Assembly (NCBI GenBank): GCA_903917755.1
Contig: CAIXBT010000148.1
Coordinates: forward strand, 1 to 37,156
DNA from: an uncultured Bacteroidota bacterium
GTDB lineage: Bacteria; Bacteroidota; Bacteroidia; Chitinophagales; LD1
Length of the DNA: 37,156 nt
Direction of reading: 5' to 3'
The position numbers and the translations under genes are program-made. This document shows positions 1 to 8,076 of the stretch, one piece after another. The stretch's first letter is position 1; every line of letters begins with the position of its first letter. Below the pieces are notes generated by a model. It was not told where the DNA came from. It did no database searches and saw nothing but the letters and a program-made list of their open reading frames with translations.

Positions 1-97
1 ACCTGCTGCCGGGTACTAGCATATTCCAGACCACAATCCGGGCGGCGGCACCATATTTCACATCTCGCTGCCGCATCCAAGTACCGAGATGGTATAA
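1..97 (+). pseudogene. C-terminal tail of a histidine-kinase-like ATPase, cut by window edge, with in-frame stop
   Basis: The frame ending in TAA at 95-97 reads NPGGGTIFHISLPHPSTEMV. The GGGT-x-F-x-x-SLP pattern is typical of the last (G2-box) strand of HATPase_c domains in sensor histidine kinases, which usually end a few residues later. The same frame has a TAG at 17-19, so only positions 20-97 are open. Either the gene is broken here, or a frameshift lies just upstream, or the resemblance is chance. Only 16 bases precede the stop, so these cannot be told apart. lgt follows after 88 bases on the same strand. Confidence 0.35.
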
Positions 98-185
98 AGT
101 ACATAATGATCCTAAATCCTCGCATTAGCATCTTTTCACATTATGGTATTAACAGATTCCAAATTAAAGACTGTATTATTACCCC

Positions 186-1202
186 ATGATATTATTACGT
201 TGCTATCCTAAAGTGACCGATTGGTTTTGGAGTGTCTCGGGCGGAGCCATAGACCTGAGGTCGATACCTATTTTTAGCTATGGTTTTTTTGTGGCATGCG
301 GTTTTTTGGTGGCGGCGGTCATCGTGACCCGCGAGCTGCGCAGGCGTGAGGCACTGGGTTGGATGCCTGCACTAAGATGGAACGACGGTAAGGAAGAGTG
401 GACTTCTGAACTTGTGGGAGACTTCGTCATCATCTGCGCTATTTTCGGCGTTCTGGGTTCAAACCTATTCAACTTTCTGGAGAGCCCCGATTCATACAAT
501 GGCTTCTGGCGCGATCCTTTCGGCTCTATCTTCAGCGGTCTGTCTGTCTATGGCGGTATGATCTGTGCCGGTCTGGCATTGCTCATATATAGCTGGCGCA
601 AGAAGATCAGGATACCCGATATGTTTGACATACTGGCATATTGTTTCATTCTCGCCGTAGGGATAGGGAGGATAGGCTGTCAGGTGTCGGGAGATGGCGA
701 CTGGGGTATCATCAATACCGCTCCTAAACCTGCTTTCATCCCACAGTTTCTCTGGGCTTCGACCTATGCACACAATATCGCTAATGAGGGCATCAGCATT
801 CCGGGATGCAAGGAACTGCACTGTCAGGTGCTGTCGATGCCGGTTTTCCCTACTCCGATGTATGAATTTATTGAGTGTACCATTATATTTTTTATTCTGC
901 ATTTCATCAGAAAGCGCCTGACAGATAAGCCGGGTCTTTTATTCTTTATTTTCGCCATACTCATTGGTATTCAGCGCTATTCTATCGAGCAGATACGCTC
1001 TATATCAGACAGGCAGCTCTATTTTGTATTTGGGCATGGCTTCAAACAGGCTGAACTCATATCGATGGCACTGATACTGGCAGGTATCATAGGCGTGGCG
1101 GGCCTGAGCAGATATTATGCTGCACATCCGGCTGTCAAACCACCGGCACTCGAACCTGAGCCCGAACCTACTGATGAGCAGGACATAACGACTACAGCTT
1201 AA
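186..1202 (+). CDS. lgt: Prolipoprotein diacylglyceryl transferase (Lgt)
   Basis: Inner-membrane enzyme that moves a diacylglyceryl group from phosphatidylglycerol to the lipobox cysteine of prolipoproteins, the first step of lipoprotein maturation. The 338-residue protein has about seven hydrophobic segments. The family signature is present as GRIGCQVSGDGDWG (about residues 160-173), the form I associate with Bacteroidota, and the N-terminal half carries the GLSVYGG stretch (about 118-124) also typical of Lgt. The C-terminus ends in an unusual Pro/Glu-rich tail after the last membrane segment, probably cytoplasmic. The start at ATG 186 is the first in frame and leaves an 18-residue lead before the first hydrophobic segment. 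Many lipoproteins in this window would be its substrates. Confidence 0.93.
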   Translation: MILLRCYPKVTDWFWSVSGGAIDLRSIPIFSYGFFVACGFLVAAVIVTRELRRREALGWMPALRWNDGKEEWTSELVGDFVIICAIFGVLGSNLFNFLESPDSYNGFWRDPFGSIFSGLSVYGGMICAGLALLIYSWRKKIRIPDMFDILAYCFILAVGIGRIGCQVSGDGDWGIINTAPKPAFIPQFLWASTYAHNIANEGISIPGCKELHCQVLSMPVFPTPMYEFIECTIIFFILHFIRKRLTDKPGLLFFIFAILIGIQRYSIEQIRSISDRQLYFVFGHGFKQAELISMALILAGIIGVAGLSRYYAAHPAVKPPALEPEPEPTDEQDITTTA

Positions 1203-1291
1203 GGCTTATAAATGGCATCCTAAACATGCTTTAAAAGAGATGTTTGGAAAATATTGATTATTCTACTGCCTAATAATCAGCCGTGAACAAC

Positions 1292-1299
1292 TATTTTTG
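1292..1299 (+). promoter_or_regulatory. Candidate -7 element for the PorP/SprF gene
   Basis: The octamer TATTTTTG fits the Bacteroidota -7 consensus TAnnTTTG and lies 67 bases before the ATG at 1367. I see no convincing TTG-type -33 element at the usual spacing, so this is only a candidate. Confidence 0.3.
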
Positions 1300-1366
1300 G
1301 CAAAATGTTTTTGTGGTTTCATTTAAGTTGTTAGTTTTAGGCAATAGAAAACCAAACTAGCCTTTT

Positions 1367-2407
1367 ATGAAGAATATTCTACGCGTATTATCCTGTACTT
1401 TGTTATTGATCGGAGGTTCATTTGTGGCAGATGCCCAGGACCCACACTTTAACCAATACTATTCTTTTGCCTCGCAGCTCAACCCGGCGCTGGTGGGAAA
1501 TTATGACGGCAGCTACCGTCTGGCAGCGCTCTATCGTCAGCAGTGGACATCGGCTCTGGGCCAGTCCAACGGATACCGTACAGTAGGAGCAGATGCAGAT
1601 GTATCGCTGCTCGAGGGTTATCTCAAACATTCTAAACTCGCTATCGGCGTTGGATTTCTAGATGACAAATCAGGCACAGCCGGATTGGACTATATCAATG
1701 CTACACTGAGTGTGGCTTATCATCAGGGCTTCGGCAAGGACGGTGCTCACCACCTTTCTGTAGGTCTTCAGGGTGGTTTCATCCAGAAGAGACTGGACGA
1801 TCCTACTTTCAGCGATCAGTTCCTTGGTCATGATCAGACCCTTACTCAAACCAGAGAAAACTATCAGAGAGGTATCACTAATGGTGATTTCAGCGCAGGT
1901 CTCTACTGGAAATCAAATTTCCACGATGTAGTTCGTTTCGGACTCGGTCTGGGTGTTTTTCATATAGTTCAACCTAAAGAACAACTCATAGTAGCTAATA
2001 ACGATAATTTCGGCAATCAGTACCGCAAATATTCAGCAGATCTGAATGTGGAAGTATTTTTTGGTAAAGGCAAACACATGAGTCTCTCACCTGAATTCAT
2101 ATTGCTGAGTCAGGGTCCATCACGTGAGATCACTCCGGGTCTGTTTTGGTCATATTATTTCCAGACAGGTTTCCGCAAGAATAACAGCTTCAATCTCGGT
2201 GTCAGATATCGTGTAGGCGATGCGGTAGTACCTATGGCAATGGCAGAATTCAGAAATATCCGTCTGGGTCTGGGCTATGAGGTCAATACATCTAATCTGA
2301 GTACCACTACTCACAACAGAGGTGCATTTGAATTGAGTTTGTCATTCGTAGGCGAGAGCATCAAGGCCTTTAAGGGCAGCAGGTCTCTGCCGAGCAGGAG
2401 ATTTTGA
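1367..2407 (+). CDS. PorP/SprF family outer-membrane protein (type IX secretion/gliding-associated)
   Basis: A 346-residue protein with a signal peptide (about residues 1-23, ending ADA) followed by the family hallmark QDPHFNQYYSFASQLNPALVG. The remainder alternates short amphipathic strands rich in Gly, Tyr and Phe, as expected of a beta-barrel, and ends in a strand-like segment before a basic tail. PorP/SprF proteins are outer-membrane partners in type IX secretion or for delivering specific adhesins. Bacteroidota usually carry many paralogues, so a specific porP label is not justified. It is followed by a terminator and then by a PorE-like gene, a common pairing. The start at ATG 1367 gives a proper signal peptide. 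Confidence 0.9.
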   Translation: MKNILRVLSCTLLLIGGSFVADAQDPHFNQYYSFASQLNPALVGNYDGSYRLAALYRQQWTSALGQSNGYRTVGADADVSLLEGYLKHSKLAIGVGFLDDKSGTAGLDYINATLSVAYHQGFGKDGAHHLSVGLQGGFIQKRLDDPTFSDQFLGHDQTLTQTRENYQRGITNGDFSAGLYWKSNFHDVVRFGLGLGVFHIVQPKEQLIVANNDNFGNQYRKYSADLNVEVFFGKGKHMSLSPEFILLSQGPSREITPGLFWSYYFQTGFRKNNSFNLGVRYRVGDAVVPMAMAEFRNIRLGLGYEVNTSNLSTTTHNRGAFELSLSFVGESIKAFKGSRSLPSRRF

Positions 2408-2472
2408 TCAGGAGCAGGAATAAGAAACGCTTTGACTCATTGATGGTCACAGCTTAATAAATCATAGTAGAA

Positions 2473-2499
2473 AACCTGCCGGCTGTGGCAGGTTTTTTT
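2473..2499 (+). terminator. Rho-independent terminator after the PorP/SprF gene
   Basis: The arms AACCTGCC (2473-2480) and GGCAGGTT (2487-2494) are perfectly complementary around a 6-base loop, and the second arm runs into a T tract. It lies about 65 bases after the stop at 2407 and 30 bases before the next start, so the following gene may need its own promoter or read-through. Confidence 0.85.
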
Positions 2500-2527
2500 A
2501 TAAAAACCATACCCTTAAAAACAACCA

Positions 2528-4861
2528 ATGACCAGAAGTTTACTCATTATCATCACGGCCATTTTGCTCAGCGGCACACTGTTTGCCGGCGATCCGTTCA
2601 CCAAACATGAACTGGCAAATGGTCTGACAAAAAGGGCTACCCTCAAACTGGCTGACCGCTACTATGCTGAGTCAATCTTCTACACTGCTGCGGAGGAATA
2701 CAAGCTGTACCTGCAGAAAAAGCCCGATGACCGCTATGCTACCTATTGGTTAGGTATGGCGCTCTATCAGGCCCGTGATTACAAAGGTTCTCAGGCTGCA
2801 TTTGAAGCATATTATGCGTTGAAGCCCGGCAAAAAAGACACAAAAGAGAAATGGGAAAAACAGGAAAGGGAATTTTTTAAACTGGGCCGTTTATATTATG
2901 GCATGGTACTGCACCGCAATGGAAAGTATGATGAAGCACAGGAGCAGTTGAGGAAATTCAAAGTGGAGTATTATACTACAGATCAGGCTCAGCAGACGGC
3001 GTTGGTCAAACTCGCTAATCTGGAAATGAAAGGCTGTGACTCTGCCAAAGCCGTAAGAAAACTCAAGATCAAGATCAAGGCGCTACCCGAAGGTATCAAT
3101 ACAGCCTATACTCAGTCGGCACCCTTTCTGTATGATGACAATACACTCTATTACACCAGTCTCGATGAGAATGCGCTGGTCAACTATACAGACGTAAAAA
3201 ACAAAAAGTACACGAATATTTTTGTGGCGAGCAAACATGGAAAAACATGGAGCAAAGACCATAAAATGCCTTCCACTGTGAATGAGGACAAGTATTTCAC
3301 CGGTAATGGAACTTTCAATCCTGACAGGACCCGTTTCTATTTTACTAAATGCCTCGAGATGGATGACGACAGATCTCTGTGCAACATATTCGTGTCTGAT
3401 GTGAAGAATGGAAAACTGACAGGCGATATCAAGCGTCTGCCGGAAGGCATAAACTTCGAAGGCAAATATACTTCCACTCAGCCCACCGTCAGGAAGCTAG
3501 ACGAGAAGCGCGATATAGTCTATTATGCGACCGACAGAGAAGGTGGCAAAGGTGGCCTCGATATATGGTACACTCAGCGCACAGGCGATGGTGAATATAT
3601 GGCACCGAAACCACTGGCCCATGTCAATACTGTAGGAGATGAGGTGACGCCTTTCTTCGAAGACAGCAGCAAAACACTTTATTTCAGTTCAGACGGTCTG
3701 CCGGGTCTCGGTGGCTTCGACGTATTTGCTACCGTGCTCAATATGGAAGAAAGCTCATGGACCGAACCACGCAATATAGGCAAACCACTCAACACCGGCG
3801 CTGATGAACTCTACTACTCTGTACAGCCCGATCAATCGTATGGCTACTTTGTATCAAACAGAGAAGGCTCGATCCCGCTCGCAGGCATCTCTACTGCTTC
3901 TGACGATATCTTTTATTGGGAAAACCTCCACTTTGCAGTAGATGGCGAGATCACTAAAAAAGGCGACCCTACATTCTCTATGGCTGGTGCCCGTTTCAAT
4001 CTCTACCGCACCACACCTGAAGGCAAGAAAGAACTCATCGCTGTAGATTCCACATCTACCAATGGTAAATACTTCTTCAACCTCAGCCCTGACAAGGACT
4101 ATGAAGTAGAAGCAGTAAAAGACGGCTTCCTTCCTCAGGTAGATAAGATCACCACCAAAGGACTCGATGCAGAAGATACCCTCAATGCCAATATGAAAGT
4201 GGCGAAAGACGGATTCATTGTCTATGGCAAGATCATGGAAAATGATTCGCTCTTTTATCCCGGCATCATGAACGCCAGCATGCTCATATATGAGGTCAAA
4301 GGCGGACGCGAGTATCTCTTCAGAGAATTGACAGCCACAGATTCATTCTATGTCACTACGCTTCCTACCGAAAGAGATTTCAAAGTACTGGCTCGCAAAG
4401 ACGGCTATTTTGCAGGCAATACCCGCATCACTACTAAAAACCTCCCGCAAAATTTTGACTCACTCAGAGCCGATATCAAGCTGAACAAAGTGATAGTCAA
4501 CAAAGACTATCGCCTGTCAAATATCCTCTATGAGTTCGATAAAGCAACCCTTACTAAATCATCTATGCTGGTGCTCGATACCCTGTATGACATCATGAAG
4601 GACAATCCTTCTTTCGTTATCGAGCTTTCATCACACACCGATGGCAAGGGTTCTGATCCGTACAACTTAAAACTCTCTCAGGCACGTGCCCAGAGCTGCG
4701 TTGATTACCTCATCAAAAAAGGTGTCGCCAAAAAACGTATGGTACCTGTAGGATACGGTATGCGCAAACCTGTAGCACCAAACAAAAAACCTGACGGCTC
4801 CGACAACCCAGACGGTCGCGCCACAAACAGACGCACAGAGTTCCGAATCACTAAGATTTAG
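2528..4861 (+). CDS. PorE-like protein: TPR, beta-propeller, carboxypeptidase-regulatory-like domains, OmpA C-terminal domain
   Basis: A 777-residue exported protein (signal peptide about 1-20, ending LFAG). Domains in order are TPR-like helices (about 30-160), a PD40/WD40-type propeller (about 186-460) with repeated FxxDxxTLYYTS and GGFDVF-type blades, two carboxypeptidase-regulatory-like modules (about 468-555 and 560-645), and an OmpA-type peptidoglycan-binding domain (about 658-777). The last contains SSHTDGKGSDPYNLKLSQ and NPDGRATNRRTEF. This order is that described for Porphyromonas PorE, a periplasmic protein anchoring type IX secretion components to peptidoglycan. Here there seem to be two regulatory-like modules rather than one. 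The adjacent PorP/SprF gene fits that role. Similar OmpA/PD40 proteins are numerous in Bacteroidota, so involvement in secretion is inferred. Confidence 0.85.
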   Translation: MTRSLLIIITAILLSGTLFAGDPFTKHELANGLTKRATLKLADRYYAESIFYTAAEEYKLYLQKKPDDRYATYWLGMALYQARDYKGSQAAFEAYYALKPGKKDTKEKWEKQEREFFKLGRLYYGMVLHRNGKYDEAQEQLRKFKVEYYTTDQAQQTALVKLANLEMKGCDSAKAVRKLKIKIKALPEGINTAYTQSAPFLYDDNTLYYTSLDENALVNYTDVKNKKYTNIFVASKHGKTWSKDHKMPSTVNEDKYFTGNGTFNPDRTRFYFTKCLEMDDDRSLCNIFVSDVKNGKLTGDIKRLPEGINFEGKYTSTQPTVRKLDEKRDIVYYATDREGGKGGLDIWYTQRTGDGEYMAPKPLAHVNTVGDEVTPFFEDSSKTLYFSSDGLPGLGGFDVFATVLNMEESSWTEPRNIGKPLNTGADELYYSVQPDQSYGYFVSNREGSIPLAGISTASDDIFYWENLHFAVDGEITKKGDPTFSMAGARFNLYRTTPEGKKELIAVDSTSTNGKYFFNLSPDKDYEVEAVKDGFLPQVDKITTKGLDAEDTLNANMKVAKDGFIVYGKIMENDSLFYPGIMNASMLIYEVKGGREYLFRELTATDSFYVTTLPTERDFKVLARKDGYFAGNTRITTKNLPQNFDSLRADIKLNKVIVNKDYRLSNILYEFDKATLTKSSMLVLDTLYDIMKDNPSFVIELSSHTDGKGSDPYNLKLSQARAQSCVDYLIKKGVAKKRMVPVGYGMRKPVAPNKKPDGSDNPDGRATNRRTEFRITKI

Positions 4862-4883
4862 GTGTAGAACGAAAGTTGTATCT

Positions 4884-5330
4884 ATGTTTATTCGAATTAT
4901 TAAGGGTAATAAACCTGTTGGGTCTTCTATTATCAATAAAAAGTCAACTTGGGTTTTGTGTATTCTAATAGGCATTGGAATTTCCATACCCATAACTATT
5001 GGAGTTCTTCGTCAATGCAAAATCTATACAAAGGGAAGTTTAGTTAAAGTACTGGTGGTAAATGTACCAGATAATAGTAGAGGTAATTCTAACGGAAGAA
5101 TGAATTTTGAATTCAATGGTAAACCATATGACATTAGTGTTCGTGGTCCTGTCAGTAAAGTATATCATGTTGGAGACACAATATTACTTAGATATCTTAA
5201 TGAGGATGAAGGACTTTTTATGCTCCCAAATAAAAATCCTATAATCGATGGCTTACTATATTTTATAGCAATGTCAATAGCAATTGCGGGCTGTGTTTAC
5301 TATTTAATAAATACACCTGTTGTAAAATAG
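4884..5330 (+). CDS. Small two-helix membrane protein, unknown (DUF3592-like layout)
   Basis: A 148-residue protein with a hydrophobic segment at about residues 25-43, a soluble stretch of about 75 residues with a strand-rich pattern (MNFEFNGKPYDISVRGP, then VGDTILLRYL), and a second hydrophobic segment at about 124-142. A helix, then a small beta domain with a G-D-x-[IV]-x-[VL] turn, then a helix resembles DUF3592-type proteins, but I do not recognise the family firmly. It starts 22 bases after the PorE-like gene and may be read with it. Base composition is visibly more AT-rich than in the preceding gene, which could mean recent arrival. Confidence 0.6.
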   Translation: MFIRIIKGNKPVGSSIINKKSTWVLCILIGIGISIPITIGVLRQCKIYTKGSLVKVLVVNVPDNSRGNSNGRMNFEFNGKPYDISVRGPVSKVYHVGDTILLRYLNEDEGLFMLPNKNPIIDGLLYFIAMSIAIAGCVYYLINTPVVK

Positions 5331-5458
5331 ATCGCAAATCAGAAATAACCATCCAATGGTATAGATAATTTCATACCCTAAGCCCGCGCAGTTTTTTTTA
5401 TGTCATTTATAATAAATATATAATAACTTCGTTCTTGTCGGGAATCCAATAAAATCTT

Positions 5459-5545
5459 ATGAAAATATTTGCTTTCTCATTGCTGGTGCTTGCTATCCTA
5501 TTCGGAGCCGCGCAGGTATATGAACTCCTGCAGATCGAGAGATAG
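5459..5545 (+). pseudogene. Orphan lipoprotein signal peptide (5' part of a gene split by inversion)
   Basis: ATG at 5459 opens a 28-codon frame starting MKIFAFSLLVLAILFGA, a textbook signal sequence (Lys, then a long hydrophobic core). After codon 17 it runs into sequence that is the complement of the gene on the other strand and stops at TAG 5543-5545. The upstream region is AT-rich, as expected for a Bacteroidota translation start. No body is encoded in this orientation. Joined at GGnGCC to the minus-strand frame (see 5498-6070), the reading becomes LFGA-VSC-KKE, a plausible lipobox. I interpret this as the promoter-proximal end of a lipoprotein gene whose body is now inverted. Confidence 0.7.
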
Positions 5546-6070
5546 CCAGCCGTATCGGGTGCCGATGCTGTCTGTTTTTTGGAAGCCAAAATAATGAATG
5601 GAAGTGTCAGACCCTGAATAATCAGGCGGATATCCGTATTGATAGTAATCGCGATAATGACCATTGAGTAATGCCGCAGGGGCTGTGCTAAATCTATTGG
5701 TAGCAGAGAGCGAATCTCCGAAAGCAGGGCTGACCGGGTTTGTGCAAACGGAAAAGTTCGGGTTCAGAAAGCTATCCAGAGTGGCAGTCTGGGCATAGTC
5801 AAAATAATTGCCGAGAGAACAGACATAGCCTTGCCTGGTCTGGGTACATGAGAGGCGGATGCGTGCATCGGGAGTGCTGTCGCCATCGAGGTCTATGAGA
5901 TAGAATGATCCGCAGCCGCAAACCAGTTTATTGCCTGAGAAATAGAATGCTTGTGTAGTGATTGTTGATGCGGAATTGGGGTGCAGGGGCTTTGAGGCTG
6001 TTTCCTTTTTACAGGATACGGCACCTATCTCGGCGGTACCTACGGTCAGGGCATCAGAGCAGGTATTCAC
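5498..6070 (-). pseudogene. Inverted body of a secreted lipoprotein, lacking its own start and signal peptide
   Basis: The frame holds up to 190 codons with good protein character: a Cys-rich first half, IDLDGDSTPD (a VCBS/FG-GAP-like DxDGD calcium-type motif), and a C-terminal GFQKTDSIGTRYGWLSLDL resembling the last strands of many Bacteroidota secreted proteins. It has no ATG; the only usable start is GTG at 6070, in frame with and 9 bases after the mpl stop. Its first residues (about 1-17) do not form a signal peptide, yet residues 17-22 read AVSCKK, like a lipobox plus mature N-terminus. Its last codons (GSE-stop) lie over the + strand signal-peptide frame. Both ends therefore look foreign to the body. 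See the inverted segment 5504-6025. Confidence 0.65.
5504..6025. other. Apparent ~522 bp inverted segment (candidate phase switch or fixed inversion)
   Basis: GGAGCCG (5504-5510) and CGGCACC (6019-6025) form a short imperfect inverted repeat, 6 of 7 matching. Inverting the DNA between them restores one continuous + strand frame. It starts at 5459 with 17 signal-peptide codons, continues with residues 18-188 of the present minus-strand frame (beginning VSCKKE), and ends with 16 codons from 6026 on (TYLGGTYGQGIRAGIH), stopping at TGA 6071-6073. Both joints keep frame, giving about 204 residues. The repeat is shorter than usual for invertase sites, and no recombinase gene lies in the window. Confidence 0.6.
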
Positions 6071-6073
6071 TGA
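6026..6073 (+). pseudogene. Stranded 3' end of the split lipoprotein gene
   Basis: Together with the preceding ACC, the + strand reads TYLGGTYGQGIRAGIH and stops at TGA 6071-6073, three bases before the mpl stop on the other strand. It has no start of its own. The ending IRAG-x-H resembles the short final strand (often I-x-AG-x) of Bacteroidota secreted proteins with a YGW-type penultimate strand, which is what the inverted body carries. Confidence 0.5.
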
Positions 6074-6076
6074 TGA

Positions 6077-7441
6077 CTATAGCTTGCTTATGATGGTTTG
6101 AGCCATGCTCTTCACATCCATCCCCCCAAACTGCCCGCTCGTCATAAGCAGCAGATTATTCTCATGCCAGTCCTGCGACAGCAGAAACTCCTGTAGTTTT
6201 TCTTTCTCGCTAAACACCCTCATATCATCCCGCCCGAATGAACTGATGATCAACGCCGGGTCCAAGGGAGGCATCTGTTTCAGCTTCATAGCTTCATGAT
6301 CGATGAATACCACCGCCGTATCTGCCTTATCCATCCCTCCATGATATTCCTGCAGGAAATCCTTATTCAGACTGCTGAATGTATGCAGTTCCATCACCGC
6401 CGTCAGCCTGCGCGTAGGATATTGCTCTTTCATAGCATTCACCGTAGCCTGCAGCTTTGAAGGCGAATGTGCAAAGTCTTTATAGACCACCGTGTGCGCA
6501 TTTTCACCCAGTTTTTCCAACCTGTTTGCCGCCCCTTCGAAAGTACTCATGGCGGTATAAAAATCATGGTCCGAGATACCTACCTCACGGCACACAGTTC
6601 TCGCACCTTCCATATTCTGCATATTATGAGTACCGAATACCACCATCGGATATTCGCCCTCCGCCGTCTTCACATAGGTCTTATTATCGCGCACTTCATA
6701 GCTGGCCGAGGTATAAGGAATAGCCCTCGCCGCACCGCTGTAGTCCGCAAATATCCTTTGCAGCTCCTTATCACCCGCATAGTACGACATCGATCCGCCC
6801 GCCTCCACACTGTTCGCGAACTTCCTGAACTGATTCACATAGCCATCATACACCGGAAACACATTGATATGATCCCACGCCACACCCGTTATCAGCGCTA
6901 TATGTGGATGGTAAAACATAAATTTCGACTCCCGCTCTATCGGCGATGCCAGATATTCATCGCCCTCTATCACAATGATTTCCGCCGACTCGCTCAGTCG
7001 CACACCCGTATCAAAACCCTTCACTTTGGCACCAACCATATAGTCTATATCGCGCCCGCACTCATGCAGCACATGCATTACCATCGAGGTGATGGTGGTC
7101 TTGCCGTGGCTGCCGGCTATCACTATACGCTTCTTGTTTTTAGAAACCTCATAGATATAATGCGGGAAAGAGTATATCGGTATCTTCAGTTCCTGCGCCC
7201 TCAGCAGCTCCGGATTGTCTATCCGCGCATGCATACCCAGTATCACCGCATCCAGCCCCGCATGTATCTTTTCGGGGAAAAATCCCTCCGTTTCCGGCAA
7301 TATCCCTTCTTTACCCAGATTGGTTCTGGCTGGATCAGCTATCTTATCATCCGACCCCAAAACCTGATATCCCTGCCGTTTCAGAGCAATGGCGAGACTG
7401 TGCATCACGGCACCTCCTATGGCTATAAAGTGTACATTCAT
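6077..7441 (-). CDS. mpl: UDP-N-acetylmuramate:L-alanyl-gamma-D-glutamyl-meso-diaminopimelate ligase (Mpl), murein recycling
   Basis: A 454-residue Mur-ligase family enzyme of normal Mpl length that attaches recycled tripeptide to UDP-MurNAc in the cytoplasm. It begins with the nucleotide-binding start MNVHFIAIGGAVMHSLAIAL. The ATP P-loop IAGSHGKTT is at about residues 108-116, an EGDEYL stretch at about 160, and the C-terminal ligase domain (YKDFAHSPSK, about 320) follows. DFAHSPSK in place of the usual D-[YF]-A-H-x-P is typical of Mpl. It is divergent from the micro-lipoprotein/bacilliredoxin pair, and its 3' end abuts the inverted segment. Confidence 0.9.
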   Translation of the reverse strand: MNVHFIAIGGAVMHSLAIALKRQGYQVLGSDDKIADPARTNLGKEGILPETEGFFPEKIHAGLDAVILGMHARIDNPELLRAQELKIPIYSFPHYIYEVSKNKKRIVIAGSHGKTTITSMVMHVLHECGRDIDYMVGAKVKGFDTGVRLSESAEIIVIEGDEYLASPIERESKFMFYHPHIALITGVAWDHINVFPVYDGYVNQFRKFANSVEAGGSMSYYAGDKELQRIFADYSGAARAIPYTSASYEVRDNKTYVKTAEGEYPMVVFGTHNMQNMEGARTVCREVGISDHDFYTAMSTFEGAANRLEKLGENAHTVVYKDFAHSPSKLQATVNAMKEQYPTRRLTAVMELHTFSSLNKDFLQEYHGGMDKADTAVVFIDHEAMKLKQMPPLDPALIISSFGRDDMRVFSEKEKLQEFLLSQDWHENNLLLMTSGQFGGMDVKSMAQTIISKL

Positions 7442-7555
7442 AGCGCCAAAGGTGGCTTAAATATGAAACATTATTATCCACAAATCGTTAAGTGGGGGGT
7501 ACTAATTCTAAAATAAAACACATACTTTTACGTTCTAAAGTTAAAACCAACAATT

Positions 7556-7693
7556 ATGACAGCCACTAAAAGAACCCTTTCGATAGCCTTAGTAGCATTC
7601 GCTTTTATGTGTGTTGCCCTTGCATCTTGCGATCGCCACACATGCCCTACATATTCTAAAGCTCCTGAGCAGACTACCGAGAGCAAAGGTTAA
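7556..7693 (+). CDS. Micro-lipoprotein (45 residues), unknown function
   Basis: ATG at 7556 opens a 45-residue frame with a basic N-terminus (TKR), a hydrophobic core, and the lipobox LASC at about residues 26-29. The mature part is only about 17 residues (CDRHTCPTYSKAPEQTT...), with a second Cys five residues after the first. The stop at 7691-7693 is five bases before the bacilliredoxin start, so the two are probably co-transcribed. The Cys-x4-Cys arrangement beside a thiol-redox gene is suggestive only. Promoters for this gene and divergent mpl must lie in the 114 bases between them. Confidence 0.7.
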   Translation: MTATKRTLSIALVAFAFMCVALASCDRHTCPTYSKAPEQTTESKG

Positions 7694-7698
7694 TCTTC

Positions 7699-8031
7699 AT
7701 GCATTGGATACCACTCACTGACGAAAAGCAACTGGACGAGATCATTGCTGCTTCGTATCAAAACCCTATTGCTATCTACAAACATAGCACGAGGTGTTCT
7801 GTGAGTGTCATGGCCAAAAGAGGTCTGGAGCAGCAGTGGCGCCTCAGCGATGAGGAGTTGCCCTTGTACTATCTGGACCTGCTGACCTACCGGCCTGTTT
7901 CAAATCGCATAGCCGAACTCTTCGGCGTGCAGCATCAGTCTCCGCAGCTTCTCCTGATCAAAGATGCCAAAGCCATGTATCATGCATCTCATTCAGATAT
8001 AGATTTTGATGAGATGGCAGCTCGCTTATGA
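7699..8031 (+). CDS. ytxJ: YtxJ-type monothiol bacilliredoxin-like protein
   Basis: A 110-residue thioredoxin-fold protein with the family pattern: an N-terminal W-x-PL-x-x-x-x-QLD start, HSTRCSVS (single active-site Cys at about residue 33), and a cis-Pro turn QSPQLLLI at about 87-94, followed by HASHSDID. YtxJ proteins are predicted to reduce bacillithiol-protein mixed disulfides in the cytoplasm. Bacillithiol occurs in Bacteroidota as well as Firmicutes. It follows the micro-lipoprotein by 5 bases. No bacillithiol biosynthesis gene is in the window. Confidence 0.85.
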   Translation: MHWIPLTDEKQLDEIIAASYQNPIAIYKHSTRCSVSVMAKRGLEQQWRLSDEELPLYYLDLLTYRPVSNRIAELFGVQHQSPQLLLIKDAKAMYHASHSDIDFDEMAARL

Positions 8032-8076
8032 CATGGTCAGTCCACGGCATTATCTATAATTCTCTATCTTTATAGT

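Noticed and set aside
6467-7516. Long + strand open frame (349 codons) opposite mpl
   Set aside because: It mirrors the Mpl coding strand, its protein is Arg/His/Ile-rich with no family features, and Mpl motifs on the other strand are complete.
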